Below, in pieces: positions 1 through 8,303 of a stretch of DNA of 64,000 nt. Source of the DNA: Bremerella alba (GTDB lineage: Bacteria; Planctomycetota; Planctomycetia; Pirellulales; Pirellulaceae); contig NZ_JABRWO010000001.1 of the NCBI RefSeq assembly GCF_013618625.1, positions 744,001-808,000 of the forward strand. The letters are read 5' to 3'. The position numbers were made by a program, and so were the translations under genes. The notes beneath the pieces are model-generated. The model had not been told where the DNA came from. It searched no databases and saw only the letters and a program-made list of their open reading frames with translations. Within the stretch, counting starts at the first letter, position 1. Each line of letters opens with the position of its first letter.

Positions 1-768
1 TTCAAACAATTTCCACCTGGGGCGGTTCGCATCAGCTTCGAGCAAGGCTCTAGCTATCGGATGCCATTTGTCGCCCAGATTCTTCCTTTCATCGAGCAAG
101 GCAATGTCTACGATTTGCTCAATTTCAAACAATCGTGGCATCACTCCTCGAATGCAGACGCTAAGAATTCGCCGCTTCCCGTCTATCTCTGTCCTAGTGA
201 TCCAACCTCTGACGCTCAGGTGATGCTCCCAGAAGAAGCTTTCGGGAACTACGGATTAAACTGGGGGATGCATCGCTTTCTCGATATCGATGGTCAAGGA
301 CCGAGCACGAACGAACCGGGTGGTAAGACGAACTTCGCTTCGCCCTTTGGCAACAACTATGGAGCTCGATTCGCAGATATTACTGATGGAACTAGCAACA
401 CGCTCGCGATGATGGAAATGCTAAAAGGCATTGGAGCGGGTGCTATCGATCGTCGCGGACGCATTTGGAATGAAGATTCAAACTGCTATCAGATTATGAC
501 GCGTCTCTCGCCCAACTCGATCGCTCCCGATTATTGCGAAACGGGAAAGTGTGTTGATCATCCCGAGCAAAACCTGCCGTACGAGCCACCACCCGGGGCC
601 ACAGGTGCCGGTAAGGGGCAGTCACAAATGGCTTCTCGCAGCGCGCATCCTGGCGGGGTCCAGGTTTTGTTGTGTGATGGCTCTGGACGGTTCGTGAGCG
701 ATACGATCGATCTCACATCCTGGCAGGCACTCAGCACGCAATGGAATGGAGAAGTGATTAGCGAGTAA
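1..768 (+). CDS. DUF1559 pilin-like protein, 5' end outside window
   Basis: The frame is open from base 1, so the gene begins upstream and the N-terminal prepilin signal is not visible. The visible part starts with FPPG, typical of the region after the pilin-like helix in DUF1559 proteins. It also has YLCPSDPTSD-like and ITDGTSNTLAMMEM segments and ends with the family's H-x9-DG motif (SAHPGGVQVLLCDGS). DUF1559 proteins are planctomycete surface or pseudopilin-like proteins with no proven function. A lipoprotein gene follows 77 bases downstream, making the first of six DUF1559 + lipoprotein cassettes in this window. Confidence 0.9.
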   Translation, partial: FKQFPPGAVRISFEQGSSYRMPFVAQILPFIEQGNVYDLLNFKQSWHHSSNADAKNSPLPVYLCPSDPTSDAQVMLPEEAFGNYGLNWGMHRFLDIDGQGPSTNEPGGKTNFASPFGNNYGARFADITDGTSNTLAMMEMLKGIGAGAIDRRGRIWNEDSNCYQIMTRLSPNSIAPDYCETGKCVDHPEQNLPYEPPPGATGAGKGQSQMASRSAHPGGVQVLLCDGSGRFVSDTIDLTSWQALSTQWNGEVISE

Positions 769-845
769 TAGGACCGACCATCCGGGCCAGAAGCCCTTGG
801 GCTTGTTCTGAACACGTCACCTGCTTTTCAATAAGGATTCTCTAT

Positions 846-1301
846 ATGAGCGTCAGTAACCCATGGAACCAAGGACGTAAGATTCGATCCGTTGGGTTGA
901 CGCTTCTCTTGGCCGTGGGTCTGATCGGTTGTGGTTCGAGCGACGGGCTCGACCGCCGGGCAGTTCGCGGAACTGCAACCTATGAAGGCGAGCCGATCGA
1001 GAAGGGAACGATCACCCTATTTCCCTTGGCCAACGGGATTATGGCTGCTGGCAAGATTGTCGATGGGCACTACGAAATTCCTGCCCACGAAGGGCCGATT
1101 CCTGGGGAATACCGCGTGGAGGTGACCGCGTTGAAAGAAACCGGTCGGATGTTACGCAACGAGGAACCCGGCATGGAGACGATAGAAATTCCTGAGGTCC
1201 TCTCCTTTATTCCAGCCAAGTACAACGACCTTTCCGAATTGACGATAGAAATCAGCCAGGAAGAGATCGCTACCCAGGCTGACTTCCGGTTAGAAGAATA
1301 G
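846..1301 (+). CDS. small lipoprotein, transthyretin-like fold, partner of DUF1559 protein
   Basis: A 151-residue protein. It has a basic N-terminus, a hydrophobic stretch and a lipobox (LIGC) near residue 30, so it is probably a lipid-anchored envelope protein. The mature part starts with a VRGTATYEGEPIEKGTITLFP segment and continues with beta-rich sequence. This resembles the carboxypeptidase-regulatory/transthyretin-like domains that accompany DUF1559 genes in planctomycetes. AAGGA lies about 8 bases before the ATG. It follows a DUF1559 gene on the same strand, so co-transcription is likely. The exact function is unknown. Confidence 0.85.
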   Translation: MSVSNPWNQGRKIRSVGLTLLLAVGLIGCGSSDGLDRRAVRGTATYEGEPIEKGTITLFPLANGIMAAGKIVDGHYEIPAHEGPIPGEYRVEVTALKETGRMLRNEEPGMETIEIPEVLSFIPAKYNDLSELTIEISQEEIATQADFRLEE

Positions 1302-1325
1302 AGATTGGGCATCCGCCTGATTCTC

Positions 1326-3173
1326 TTATTGATCAGCCACCTGCGGTTCGATTCCCAAGAGGCCAGAGAACTCTAACAGCAGCCGCTGCGGGGTGCTCAT
1401 TTCGGCGCGTTGCCGTAGAACCGACCTGGCCAGCTCAGGCTTGTCGGTCAGGATGCCGTCGACGCCTCGGCTGATCATGGTCGACATGGTGGCGGCGTCG
1501 TTGACAGTCCAGACGTATACCTGTTTGCCGTTGTCGTGGGCTTGATCGATCAGCAGCGCGTTGGCGAACGAAGCGTTGACGGCCATGAAGTCGGCTTCCA
1601 GCTTGTTCAAATTGCCGGCCGCGACCGACATGAGCAGCCCGACTTTCCACTGGGGGCGGATCGCTTTCATCTTCTCGACGCCGGTTCGCTTGAGCGACAT
1701 GGCCATGACCTGCTCGTTCATCCCTTGCTGGTCGACGACATCAGCCACACGCTGCTCGAGCTTTTGATCGTGGCCGTAATACTTCAGTTCGATGTTGACC
1801 CCGATTTTGTCTTTGCACAGGGCCAGCACTTCGGCCAGCGTGGCTACCCGTTGGTCGGCGAAGTCAGGCCCGTACCACGTACCGATGTCGATCTCGCTCA
1901 GGTCGCTGGACGTGGCGTCCCAGATTTTGAGCGGGTTCTTACTCAGCTTCATGAAGTCGCTATCGTGCATGACGACAACTTGCCCGTCGGCCGTTTCCTG
2001 CACGTCGAGTTCGATCCAGTCGGCCCCGTCGTCGATGGCCTGTTGAAACGAGGCGAGCGTGTTCTCGGGGGCTTTGCTGGAAGCACCCCGGTGGGCCATG
2101 ATCTGCACGTTGTCTTCCAGCTGAACCGACTCGAGCGCGGCGGTGCCGATGAGGATCGCGATCAGGATACCAATCACCGCGACGGCGGCCAGCCTGGCCC
2201 GTGTGATTTGCGGACCGGTGTAATTGGCCACTTCTCGTTCGAACTGGGCGGCTAGATCAACCTGCGAGCCTTGGCCGGGCGTTTGATAAAGCGTGAACAA
2301 CATCGTCGCGAATGTCGTCGCCCCGAGAAGGTTACTCGCCAGATTCACCAGCGTCAGGGTCACCATCGAAGCACCGATCGCGACGACCAACCACTGCAGA
2401 GAAGTCGTCGAATCAGGCATCAGTTGCTGAGAGCACCATGTCACGATTGCAGTGGCAACAGCTGAGACGAGCAGGATTACCGCGATCCAACCGACCAGCC
2501 AGGCCAAGATAATGCGTCGATGCCCGTGGGCTCTGCGACGGCTTTCTTTTAACGCCTGGGTCGGACTGAGCTGCTCGAACAACAGCAGCGGCAGCGCGAA
2601 GAAGTAACTAGTAATTAGCCATAACAGCACAGCCATTAGGCCCAATACCAGCAGCACACCAATCCCCACGGCAATCCGAAAGATGGGCGGGCTCTCTTGC
2701 AGATAGTAGTTGATGTCGTACTCGGTGAGCAGTGCCAGGTAGATGCTGCCTGCTACGACCAGAAACGGCACCACAGCGAGTAAGACAAGCACGATGATTC
2801 GTAGCGTTAAGCGAACAACATGCACTGCATGAGCTGCCGCAAAACGTAAGGCACCAATCGGTGTTACCGTGCGCCCTGTATGCTTCGCCGCGACAACCCC
2901 CAGCAGCGAAGTTTGTTCGAGAAACACAATCCCCAACCACAGCGAGCCTGCGACCAGCAAGCACAACCATCCGGCCGGTCCGAGAAAGAACAGAGCGATA
3001 TCGACGTCAGAGAGGACTTCGTTACCAAAGGCCGCCAGCAGAAATCGAAACAGGCTGCCCACCAGCGGCGTGAGAAGAATGAATGCGAGAATCTTATAGA
3101 GCAGGTCGGTCGCGACGAGCGTTTTCCAACACGAAGAGAATGCCTGCGAAGCAGTGGTGAGCCGTGAGTTCAT
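1326..3173 (-). CDS. membrane-anchored glycerophosphodiester phosphodiesterase (GDPD family)
   Basis: A 615-residue protein. Residues 1 to about 345 hold multiple hydrophobic segments like the GDPD-associated membrane domain. Residues 356 to about 590 form a GDPD catalytic barrel. Visible catalytic features are HRG at 361-363, the PEN glutamate at 370, the ELD pair at 388-390 and His403 in VMHD. The family hydrolyses glycerophosphodiesters to glycerol-3-phosphate and an alcohol. The last membrane segment (about 328-346) sits just before the catalytic domain. It is transcribed towards the first lipoprotein gene, with 24 bases between the stops. Confidence 0.9.
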   Translation of the reverse strand: MNSRLTTASQAFSSCWKTLVATDLLYKILAFILLTPLVGSLFRFLLAAFGNEVLSDVDIALFFLGPAGWLCLLVAGSLWLGIVFLEQTSLLGVVAAKHTGRTVTPIGALRFAAAHAVHVVRLTLRIIVLVLLAVVPFLVVAGSIYLALLTEYDINYYLQESPPIFRIAVGIGVLLVLGLMAVLLWLITSYFFALPLLLFEQLSPTQALKESRRRAHGHRRIILAWLVGWIAVILLVSAVATAIVTWCSQQLMPDSTTSLQWLVVAIGASMVTLTLVNLASNLLGATTFATMLFTLYQTPGQGSQVDLAAQFEREVANYTGPQITRARLAAVAVIGILIAILIGTAALESVQLEDNVQIMAHRGASSKAPENTLASFQQAIDDGADWIELDVQETADGQVVVMHDSDFMKLSKNPLKIWDATSSDLSEIDIGTWYGPDFADQRVATLAEVLALCKDKIGVNIELKYYGHDQKLEQRVADVVDQQGMNEQVMAMSLKRTGVEKMKAIRPQWKVGLLMSVAAGNLNKLEADFMAVNASFANALLIDQAHDNGKQVYVWTVNDAATMSTMISRGVDGILTDKPELARSVLRQRAEMSTPQRLLLEFSGLLGIEPQVADQ

Positions 3174-3593
3174 TAAGTTCGAGAGTTCATTAAAAGGGCG
3201 AAATAGGAGCGTCCGTGGTTTACCAAGATACCTGAAGTTCGTATGCGAGACGAAGGTTAGATTCTCTTATGGTGATTACGGCGCGCTCACCCCGACGGCC
3301 AGTGGCGGTCACGCCTTACCTTTGGGAGGGTTAATGGAAAGGGTTTTTCCATAGCTGAAAGGGGCTTGTTCGTTACTGTTTTCCCAGGATATAGACGGCA
3401 AACGACCCCCTTTGATATATCGTAATTATTAGAAGATTCCACGTGACATCACGAAGTCGACTTTCTATATTGCGCTCAGTGCTCAAAAGCTACCTGATAG
3501 GCCGCGTGCCTGTCGTGAATAGCAAGCCCCATCATGGCAAATATTATTCCCCTCCTGTTTATCTTCTTTCCTTAAACGTCGGAGAACGGTTCC
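3174..3593. other. intergenic region between divergent GDPD and DUF1559 genes
   Basis: This 420-base stretch has no convincing gene. It holds the promoters of the leftward GDPD gene and the rightward DUF1559 gene. An AT-rich patch near 3411-3430 (TTGATATATCG) and a CCCAGGATATAG at about 3384 faintly resemble the GATATCCCG motif found before other DUF1559 cassettes. A short direct repeat of GAGTTCATTAA lies at the start of the GDPD gene. Confidence 0.5.
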
Positions 3594-4619
3594 ATGAAGA
3601 CCACAAAACCTACAGTCGTGCGGCATGGTTTTACTCTGGTAGAGCTGCTGGTGGTCATTGCGATTATCGGCGTACTGATCGCCCTGCTTCTTCCGGCCGT
3701 TCAGCAAGCGCGCGAAGCGGCACGACGGATGAGTTGCTCGAACAACCTCCGCCAGTTGGGCCTGGCAATGCACAACTATCACGACACCAACAATTCTTTT
3801 CCCTATGGCGGTCGTTATTACATAACCAAGGCCGGATCGAGCTGGCGGTTTGCCATCCTTCCTTACTTGGAACAGAAAGCACTCTTCGATTTAGACCGAG
3901 CCACGGGGTATGACCTCGATACGTACGAAGGTGGCGGCAACAACACCGACATCTCGGTGTATCGCGACGAGACCCGACAGCTGTTTGGTTTGGTGCTGGA
4001 TGCCTACGTTTGCCCGTCAAGCTCGCAAGAGCTTCTCTTTGCGGCCAACAATAGCGCTTCGTTGATCTCGATCGGTGCCGTCACTCAGGCTCATCATTAC
4101 GTCGGTATCATGGGGGCTTACCCGGATCCGGCTGGTCGATCCGATTCCTTCTACGCCGTCTCAAGGGGAAGCTTTGCCTCGGACAACGGCATTCTGACGA
4201 TCGGCGAAACAAAGAAGATGCGCGACGTAACTGACGGCACTTCGAATACGATCATTGTTTCCGAGCAGTCAGGCAACACGAATCCGAACGCGTTGTATCG
4301 CAAGCTGGCGAACTACCACACCGGCTGGGGCGGCATTTCCACCGAAGGCACCGTCGACTCTTGGCGTGCCCAGGGCCCTGATCTGCATCGCTATGGTAGC
4401 GGGCTGACTTCGGTCTATCATTCGCCTAATCCACGTTCGGTAGGTGCTGAAGGCACAGCTGACTATGACTTCAACACGCCGCTGACCTCCTTTCATCCTG
4501 GCGGCCTTCAGGTGGTGCTGGCCGATGGCTCGGCGCGATTCATCAGCGAGACCATCCCGTTGACCACCTTACAGCAGCTGTCGGCTCGTGACGACGGACA
4601 AGTGATCAGCGGCTTGTAG
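3594..4619 (+). CDS. DUF1559 pilin-like protein (cassette 2)
   Basis: A 341-residue protein with a type IV prepilin signal. There is a short basic leader to Gly12, then FTLVELLVVIAIIGVLIALL with Glu at +5, and then the family block QQAREAARR...CSNNLRQLGLAMHNYHD. The middle carries YVCPSSS and VTDGTSNTIIVSEQ. The end has the H-x9-DG motif (FHPGGLQVVLADGS). Prepilin peptidase is expected to cleave before Phe13, leaving the helix for membrane insertion or assembly. A lipoprotein gene follows 124 bases downstream. Confidence 0.93.
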   Translation: MKTTKPTVVRHGFTLVELLVVIAIIGVLIALLLPAVQQAREAARRMSCSNNLRQLGLAMHNYHDTNNSFPYGGRYYITKAGSSWRFAILPYLEQKALFDLDRATGYDLDTYEGGGNNTDISVYRDETRQLFGLVLDAYVCPSSSQELLFAANNSASLISIGAVTQAHHYVGIMGAYPDPAGRSDSFYAVSRGSFASDNGILTIGETKKMRDVTDGTSNTIIVSEQSGNTNPNALYRKLANYHTGWGGISTEGTVDSWRAQGPDLHRYGSGLTSVYHSPNPRSVGAEGTADYDFNTPLTSFHPGGLQVVLADGSARFISETIPLTTLQQLSARDDGQVISGL

Positions 4620-4743
4620 AGTCTGTTTCCAAGCGGTTATCGCGGGCGTGATGATGCCCGGCCATCAGCAAGGTGGAAGACGGGCGATCATCACGGACCT
4701 TGTTTTTGGACAGGCTTTGTAACTTCGTAGGAAAGAATGAATC

Positions 4744-5163
4744 ATGTTCCGCTATGCTCTCTTCACGCTGGCCGTTTTCACTTGGGTTGCCTGCTTGGGA
4801 TGCAACCAGCGCAGCGCGCGTCCTTCGGTCACCATTGAAGGAACCGTGACTGTCGATGAAACGCCGCTGCCCCAGGGAAGCATTCACTTTACCTCGCCAC
4901 TCACGGGTGAATCGGCCTATGTCAACTTGCAACCAGACGGTACGTACGCTGTCAGTTTCCCGGAAGCCGACCTCGGCGAGGCCTACGAGGTTTCGATTCA
5001 GAAACCACAAATCGAGCTAGAAGATGCTCACGCCAAAGCCGAAAGGATCAAGATGGACGTTAAGATTCCTCCTAAGTACGCCCATCGAACCACCAGCGGT
5101 TTGACATTCACGGTGCAAGAAGGGGGAACCCAAACCTTCGATGTCGAACTGAGCAGTAAATAG
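4744..5163 (+). CDS. small lipoprotein, transthyretin-like (cassette 2)
   Basis: A 139-residue protein with a signal peptide ending in a lipobox (ACLGC, cysteine near residue 20). A beta-rich domain with VTIEGTVTVDETPLPQGSIHF follows. It has the same layout as the other DUF1559-linked lipoproteins in the window: lipid anchor, a 'G.V..DG.PL..A.I.F' strand pair, and about 110 mature residues. AGGAAAG precedes the ATG. A strong stem-loop at 5189-5224 ends the unit. Function unknown; envelope location inferred. Confidence 0.85.
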   Translation: MFRYALFTLAVFTWVACLGCNQRSARPSVTIEGTVTVDETPLPQGSIHFTSPLTGESAYVNLQPDGTYAVSFPEADLGEAYEVSIQKPQIELEDAHAKAERIKMDVKIPPKYAHRTTSGLTFTVQEGGTQTFDVELSSK

Positions 5164-5188
5164 CCGTAAGTGCTCTCTCAAGAAAAGA

Positions 5189-5224
5189 GACAAGCGTCAC
5201 CCAACGAGGCGACGCTTGTCTTTT
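5189..5224. terminator. bidirectional rho-independent terminator
   Basis: Ten-base perfect arms (GACAAGCGTC / GACGCTTGTC) enclose a 12-base loop and are followed by TTTT on the plus strand. An A-rich run on the other side gives T's on the minus strand. It lies between the converging lipoprotein gene (stop at 5163) and the His-rich gene (stop at 5251). Confidence 0.85.
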
Positions 5225-5250
5225 CAACATGACTTCACTCGGGCAATCTC

Positions 5251-6636
5251 TTAGTGATGCGTCTGCTCGCCGCCCACGCATAGCACTTTGGTCGGCATGC
5301 CACCGACTTCGTACTCGCCGCGAAACTCGAGATCGTTCAGCGACAACAGTTGCAGCTTGCCGCTGCCAGGGTTGGTAACCACGGCCCAGCGACCGTCGGC
5401 GTCGAAGTCGATTTCATGATGGCCGTAATGCCCGGTGACCTGACTTGGTCCGACCGGCAGGTGCTTTACCACCTTGGCGTCACTCAAGTCGCGATCTGCG
5501 TTGGGATCGAGATCGACCACAACCAACTGTTCGGCGACGTCGCCTTCTTTCCGGTCCTGAAACAGAAACGCATAGCGCTTACCGGCCGAGGTGACTACCG
5601 TCGCCGGCGTCGTTAGCGAAAGACCATCGGGCGTGTCGATCGGAAGCTTGATAACCGATGGTTGCTGGGCAGCTGCATCGATCAGGCAAAGTGCGGCCTT
5701 ATCGTGCTTGCCGGTGTTGCACAAAACCCAGTTGCGATGCGTGGTGAACGCGCCGGTTCGGTTAGGTCGTTCCGAGTCTTCGGCTTTCCCGAAGGAAAGA
5801 TGCTGCGGCTCGACGCTTTCCGGCGACTGCTTCAGGTTCACGTCGGCATCCACGTAATAGATACCATCAGACGGGGCGAAGAAGACGCGTCCCTCGTTGG
5901 CCGTCGCGCCGTGCAGACCACCGACCGGTAGCTGAAACGAGTAAGCGATCGCGTCCTCGCCGGTCTTGCTGAGGTCGCTTACGTCGATGAGACCGCTTTT
6001 CTTTTCATCGCGCGAGCTCCAAGTCGAGTAGGCAACTTTGCCGTCGATCGCAGCCAAGGTGATGTGCCCTCCTCCACCGCGACGAAATTGCCCGTGCTTT
6101 TTGTCGTCCTGTCGCAGCAGGTGCAGCGGCGACAATTGCGTGAAGCCGTCGCGTTTGTCGTTGGCCAGAAAGAATTCGCCATCGTATTGATACAGATGGG
6201 CCGGGTTTCCTTGCGACTGGTCGACGACGCTGGCAATCACATGAGGTGGTTCGCGATAGTCGTGGTCGTCGTGATCGCCGTGGGAATGACTGCGAACGCC
6301 CATATCCAGTGCAGCCCACCCACTTTGATATTTGCCTTGGTCATCGTCTCGAATGCCCACAACTACGACTCGGCCGATGCGTTCCATCTGGACCAATTCG
6401 TTGCGCTCGGCGTCGAGTTGGGGGAAACCTTCGACGGCGTCGTGCTTGGTGAATTCGATCTGCGAATCGACCTTAGAGAACTGGCCCCAACGTAGCGTCT
6501 TGCCTTCGCGGTCCTGCCAGAGGATTCGCATGACTGGGGTGCCATCGGTAGACGCTTCTTCGGCCTGCATCGGCACAGCCAAGGCGAAACCCATCAGGAG
6601 CGTCGTGAAGTGCCAAAGTGACAATTTGTGGTTCAT
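5251..6636 (-). CDS. exported His-rich protein, possible metal handling
   Basis: The start was placed at 6636, where MNHKLSLWHFTTLLMGFALA begins a clear signal peptide ending near AVPMQAEE. This gives 461 residues. A His/Asp-rich stretch (SHSHGDHDDHDY) lies in the first third and further histidines occur near the C-terminus (HYGHHEID, TQTHH-like end). Repeated segments such as 'GRVFFAPSDGIYYVDAD' and 'GRWAVVTNPGSGKLQLLSL' look like beta-propeller blades. The shape recalls periplasmic zinc chaperones of the AztD type, but that link is only a guess. It is the third gene of a leftward unit after a DUF1559 gene and its lipoprotein, with a 53-base gap. Confidence 0.7.
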   Translation of the reverse strand: MNHKLSLWHFTTLLMGFALAVPMQAEEASTDGTPVMRILWQDREGKTLRWGQFSKVDSQIEFTKHDAVEGFPQLDAERNELVQMERIGRVVVVGIRDDDQGKYQSGWAALDMGVRSHSHGDHDDHDYREPPHVIASVVDQSQGNPAHLYQYDGEFFLANDKRDGFTQLSPLHLLRQDDKKHGQFRRGGGGHITLAAIDGKVAYSTWSSRDEKKSGLIDVSDLSKTGEDAIAYSFQLPVGGLHGATANEGRVFFAPSDGIYYVDADVNLKQSPESVEPQHLSFGKAEDSERPNRTGAFTTHRNWVLCNTGKHDKAALCLIDAAAQQPSVIKLPIDTPDGLSLTTPATVVTSAGKRYAFLFQDRKEGDVAEQLVVVDLDPNADRDLSDAKVVKHLPVGPSQVTGHYGHHEIDFDADGRWAVVTNPGSGKLQLLSLNDLEFRGEYEVGGMPTKVLCVGGEQTHH

Positions 6637-6689
6637 GGATGCGGTCTTTCTTGATAGGGAGATGTAAAACATGGATTGAGCGTAGGATG

Positions 6690-7088
6690 CTAAAGCGCTA
6701 ACTTTGGCTCCGGCACGTTGAGATCGATCTCGGTTTGCTCGGCTGTCCAATCAATTTCCAAGGGAGACTTTTCTGGCGAGCGATACGCTCTGGGCCAAAT
6801 CATGGGGAACTCGCCGGTCGATTCAATCGTCAGGCGATAGCTTCCCGGCGTCAGGTGAACCCCTTCCAACGTCGCCTCCTTGCGAAGTTGGAAGTTCCCC
6901 TGGTTATCGCTCACGGCGAATGCCTGGGGGTGGCCGTCGTGGTCGAAGACGGTTAGACGAACCTCGCGCAGCGGCTGACCGTCGGCGTGCAGCTTGCCAG
7001 GCGTGCCACCTGGAATTGCAGGCGGTGGCCCGCAACCGATCAGCACGCAGGCCAGCAACGTTAACTGGATAGGTAGTAGGCGATGCAT
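6690..7088 (-). CDS. small lipoprotein, transthyretin-like (cassette 3)
   Basis: The start was set at 7088 because MHRLLPIQLTLLACVLIGC gives a full lipoprotein signal with the cysteine at residue 19. The longer in-frame extension overlaps the upstream DUF1559 gene. The mature region (132 residues in total) has the pattern GTPGKLHADGQPLREVRLTVFD and 'GNFQLRKEATLEGVHLTPGSYRLTI', like carboxypeptidase-regulatory domains. It starts 13 bases after the DUF1559 stop, so the two are surely co-transcribed. Confidence 0.87.
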   Translation of the reverse strand: MHRLLPIQLTLLACVLIGCGPPPAIPGGTPGKLHADGQPLREVRLTVFDHDGHPQAFAVSDNQGNFQLRKEATLEGVHLTPGSYRLTIESTGEFPMIWPRAYRSPEKSPLEIDWTAEQTEIDLNVPEPKLAL

Positions 7089-7101
7089 AGTCGTTCTTTG
7101 C

Positions 7102-8067
7102 TTAGAAAGGCTGCGGAACTTCACCACCACCGCGACTAAACAACGCTCGCCAGGTGGATAGTTCGATCGTCTCAGGCACGAAACGGACGCTACCATCGGC
7201 AAGCACGATTTGCGTACCACCGGGGTGATTGCTGCGGCTGCTGGAAACGACGTACCCGTGATGCGATGCATCGGGGCTGCGGCTGTTAGGCGAATAGAAA
7301 CCATTGATGGTGATGTGATATCCGGTGGTGCGAATCCAGGAACCGGCTCGTGCTCCGGTATAGCCGGAGGCCGATGCGGCATCGATGTCTTCGCCGGTCT
7401 TCGAGCCGGGAGCACCGCCGCTCACCTTTTTGATCTGCCGCTGCGGGTCGGTCAGAACGGTAGTCGAAACCTGGTCGCGTCCGCCAAACAGCGTTTCTGC
7501 CATCAAAATGGTGTGGCTGGTGCCGTCGGTAATATCGCGAAACGCCGTATCGCTACCTCGCCAAAAGAGTCCGTTCGGATCGCAGGCTTCGCAGAAGTTC
7601 AGCCCGTCGCCACTTCCCACGTTGACCATGTAATTGGTTCCGGCCCACGTATCGGCGCCGTCGTTATACAGCGGGTCGCCGCTGTCGGACGGGCATAGAA
7701 ACATATCCAAAGGACGATCCTGAATGCCGGCATGCACGGGGTTCAGAGTGACCGAGGGCCCACTGCCGAGCATGAGCGGCTCGCTGAAGTCGATTAGGTC
7801 GTGCAGGTTGCCTTGCTCGAGGAACGGCAAGATCTGGGCCTGGGCCGAGAAACCAGTACTGCTAGAGGAAATGAGCGGGAACTTCCTATGGGTATCGTGA
7901 TAGTTGTGCATGGCCAGTCCCAACTGCTTGAGGTTGTTCTGGCACTGCATTCGGCGAGCAGCCTCGCGGGCTTGCTGTACGGCCGGCAGCAATAAGGCAA
8001 TCAAAATACCGATGATGGCGATAACCACCAACAGCTCGACGAGCGTGAACGCATGTCGTGAACGCAT
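7102..8067 (-). CDS. DUF1559 pilin-like protein (cassette 3)
   Basis: A 321-residue protein. The prepilin signal is short, with cleavage expected after Ala6, before FTLVELLVVIAIIGILIALLL. It continues with QQAREAARRMQCQNNLKQLGLAMHNYHD, MFLCPSDSGD, ITDGTSHTILMAETL and NHPGGTQIVLADGS (H-x9-DG). It is the only cassette on the minus strand and the only one followed by a third gene (the His-rich exported protein), which may tie it to a specific condition such as metal supply. Confidence 0.93.
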   Translation of the reverse strand: MRSRHAFTLVELLVVIAIIGILIALLLPAVQQAREAARRMQCQNNLKQLGLAMHNYHDTHRKFPLISSSSTGFSAQAQILPFLEQGNLHDLIDFSEPLMLGSGPSVTLNPVHAGIQDRPLDMFLCPSDSGDPLYNDGADTWAGTNYMVNVGSGDGLNFCEACDPNGLFWRGSDTAFRDITDGTSHTILMAETLFGGRDQVSTTVLTDPQRQIKKVSGGAPGSKTGEDIDAASASGYTGARAGSWIRTTGYHITINGFYSPNSRSPDASHHGYVVSSSRSNHPGGTQIVLADGSVRFVPETIELSTWRALFSRGGGEVPQPF

Positions 8068-8147
8068 TGGAAAACTTCCCTCTTCGCGGACAACGTAGGC
8101 CGTGCATAACTAAACACGGCGAGATACCACATGCGACTTTATTTGTT

Positions 8148-8164
8148 TTGCAATTCACTTGCAA
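8148..8164. promoter_or_regulatory. paired TTGCAA palindromes upstream of cassette 3
   Basis: Two copies of the 6-base palindrome TTGCAA start 11 bases apart, about one helical turn, some 80-97 bases before the DUF1559 start at 8067. The spacing would suit a dimeric regulator. No similar pair was seen before the other cassettes. Weak evidence. Confidence 0.25.
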
Positions 8165-8243
8165 GTACTCTCTTGGGACGTTTATCGGAAGAGGCCTTTT
8201 GGTGGCCAAAGTATAGCCAGAAACGACATCCAAGAACGAAATA

Positions 8244-8270
8244 AGCCCCAGCGGATAGACCGCAGGGGCT
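8244..8270 (-). terminator. stem-loop after alkaline phosphatase gene
   Basis: An 11-base stem (AGCCCCTGCGG / CCGCTGGGGCT, minus strand) has one mismatch and a 5-base loop, followed by TTATTT. It sits 34 bases after the alkaline phosphatase stop and before the cassette 3 promoter, so it probably ends the phosphatase transcript. Confidence 0.65.
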
Positions 8271-8303
8271 TTTGGCGTTTCGAGCTTTGCGCGAACTTAG
8301 CAG

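Noticed and set aside
1536-2255. 239-codon plus-strand frame inside the GDPD gene
   Set aside because: Antisense to a clear GDPD domain; composition is that of a shadow in GC-rich coding sequence.
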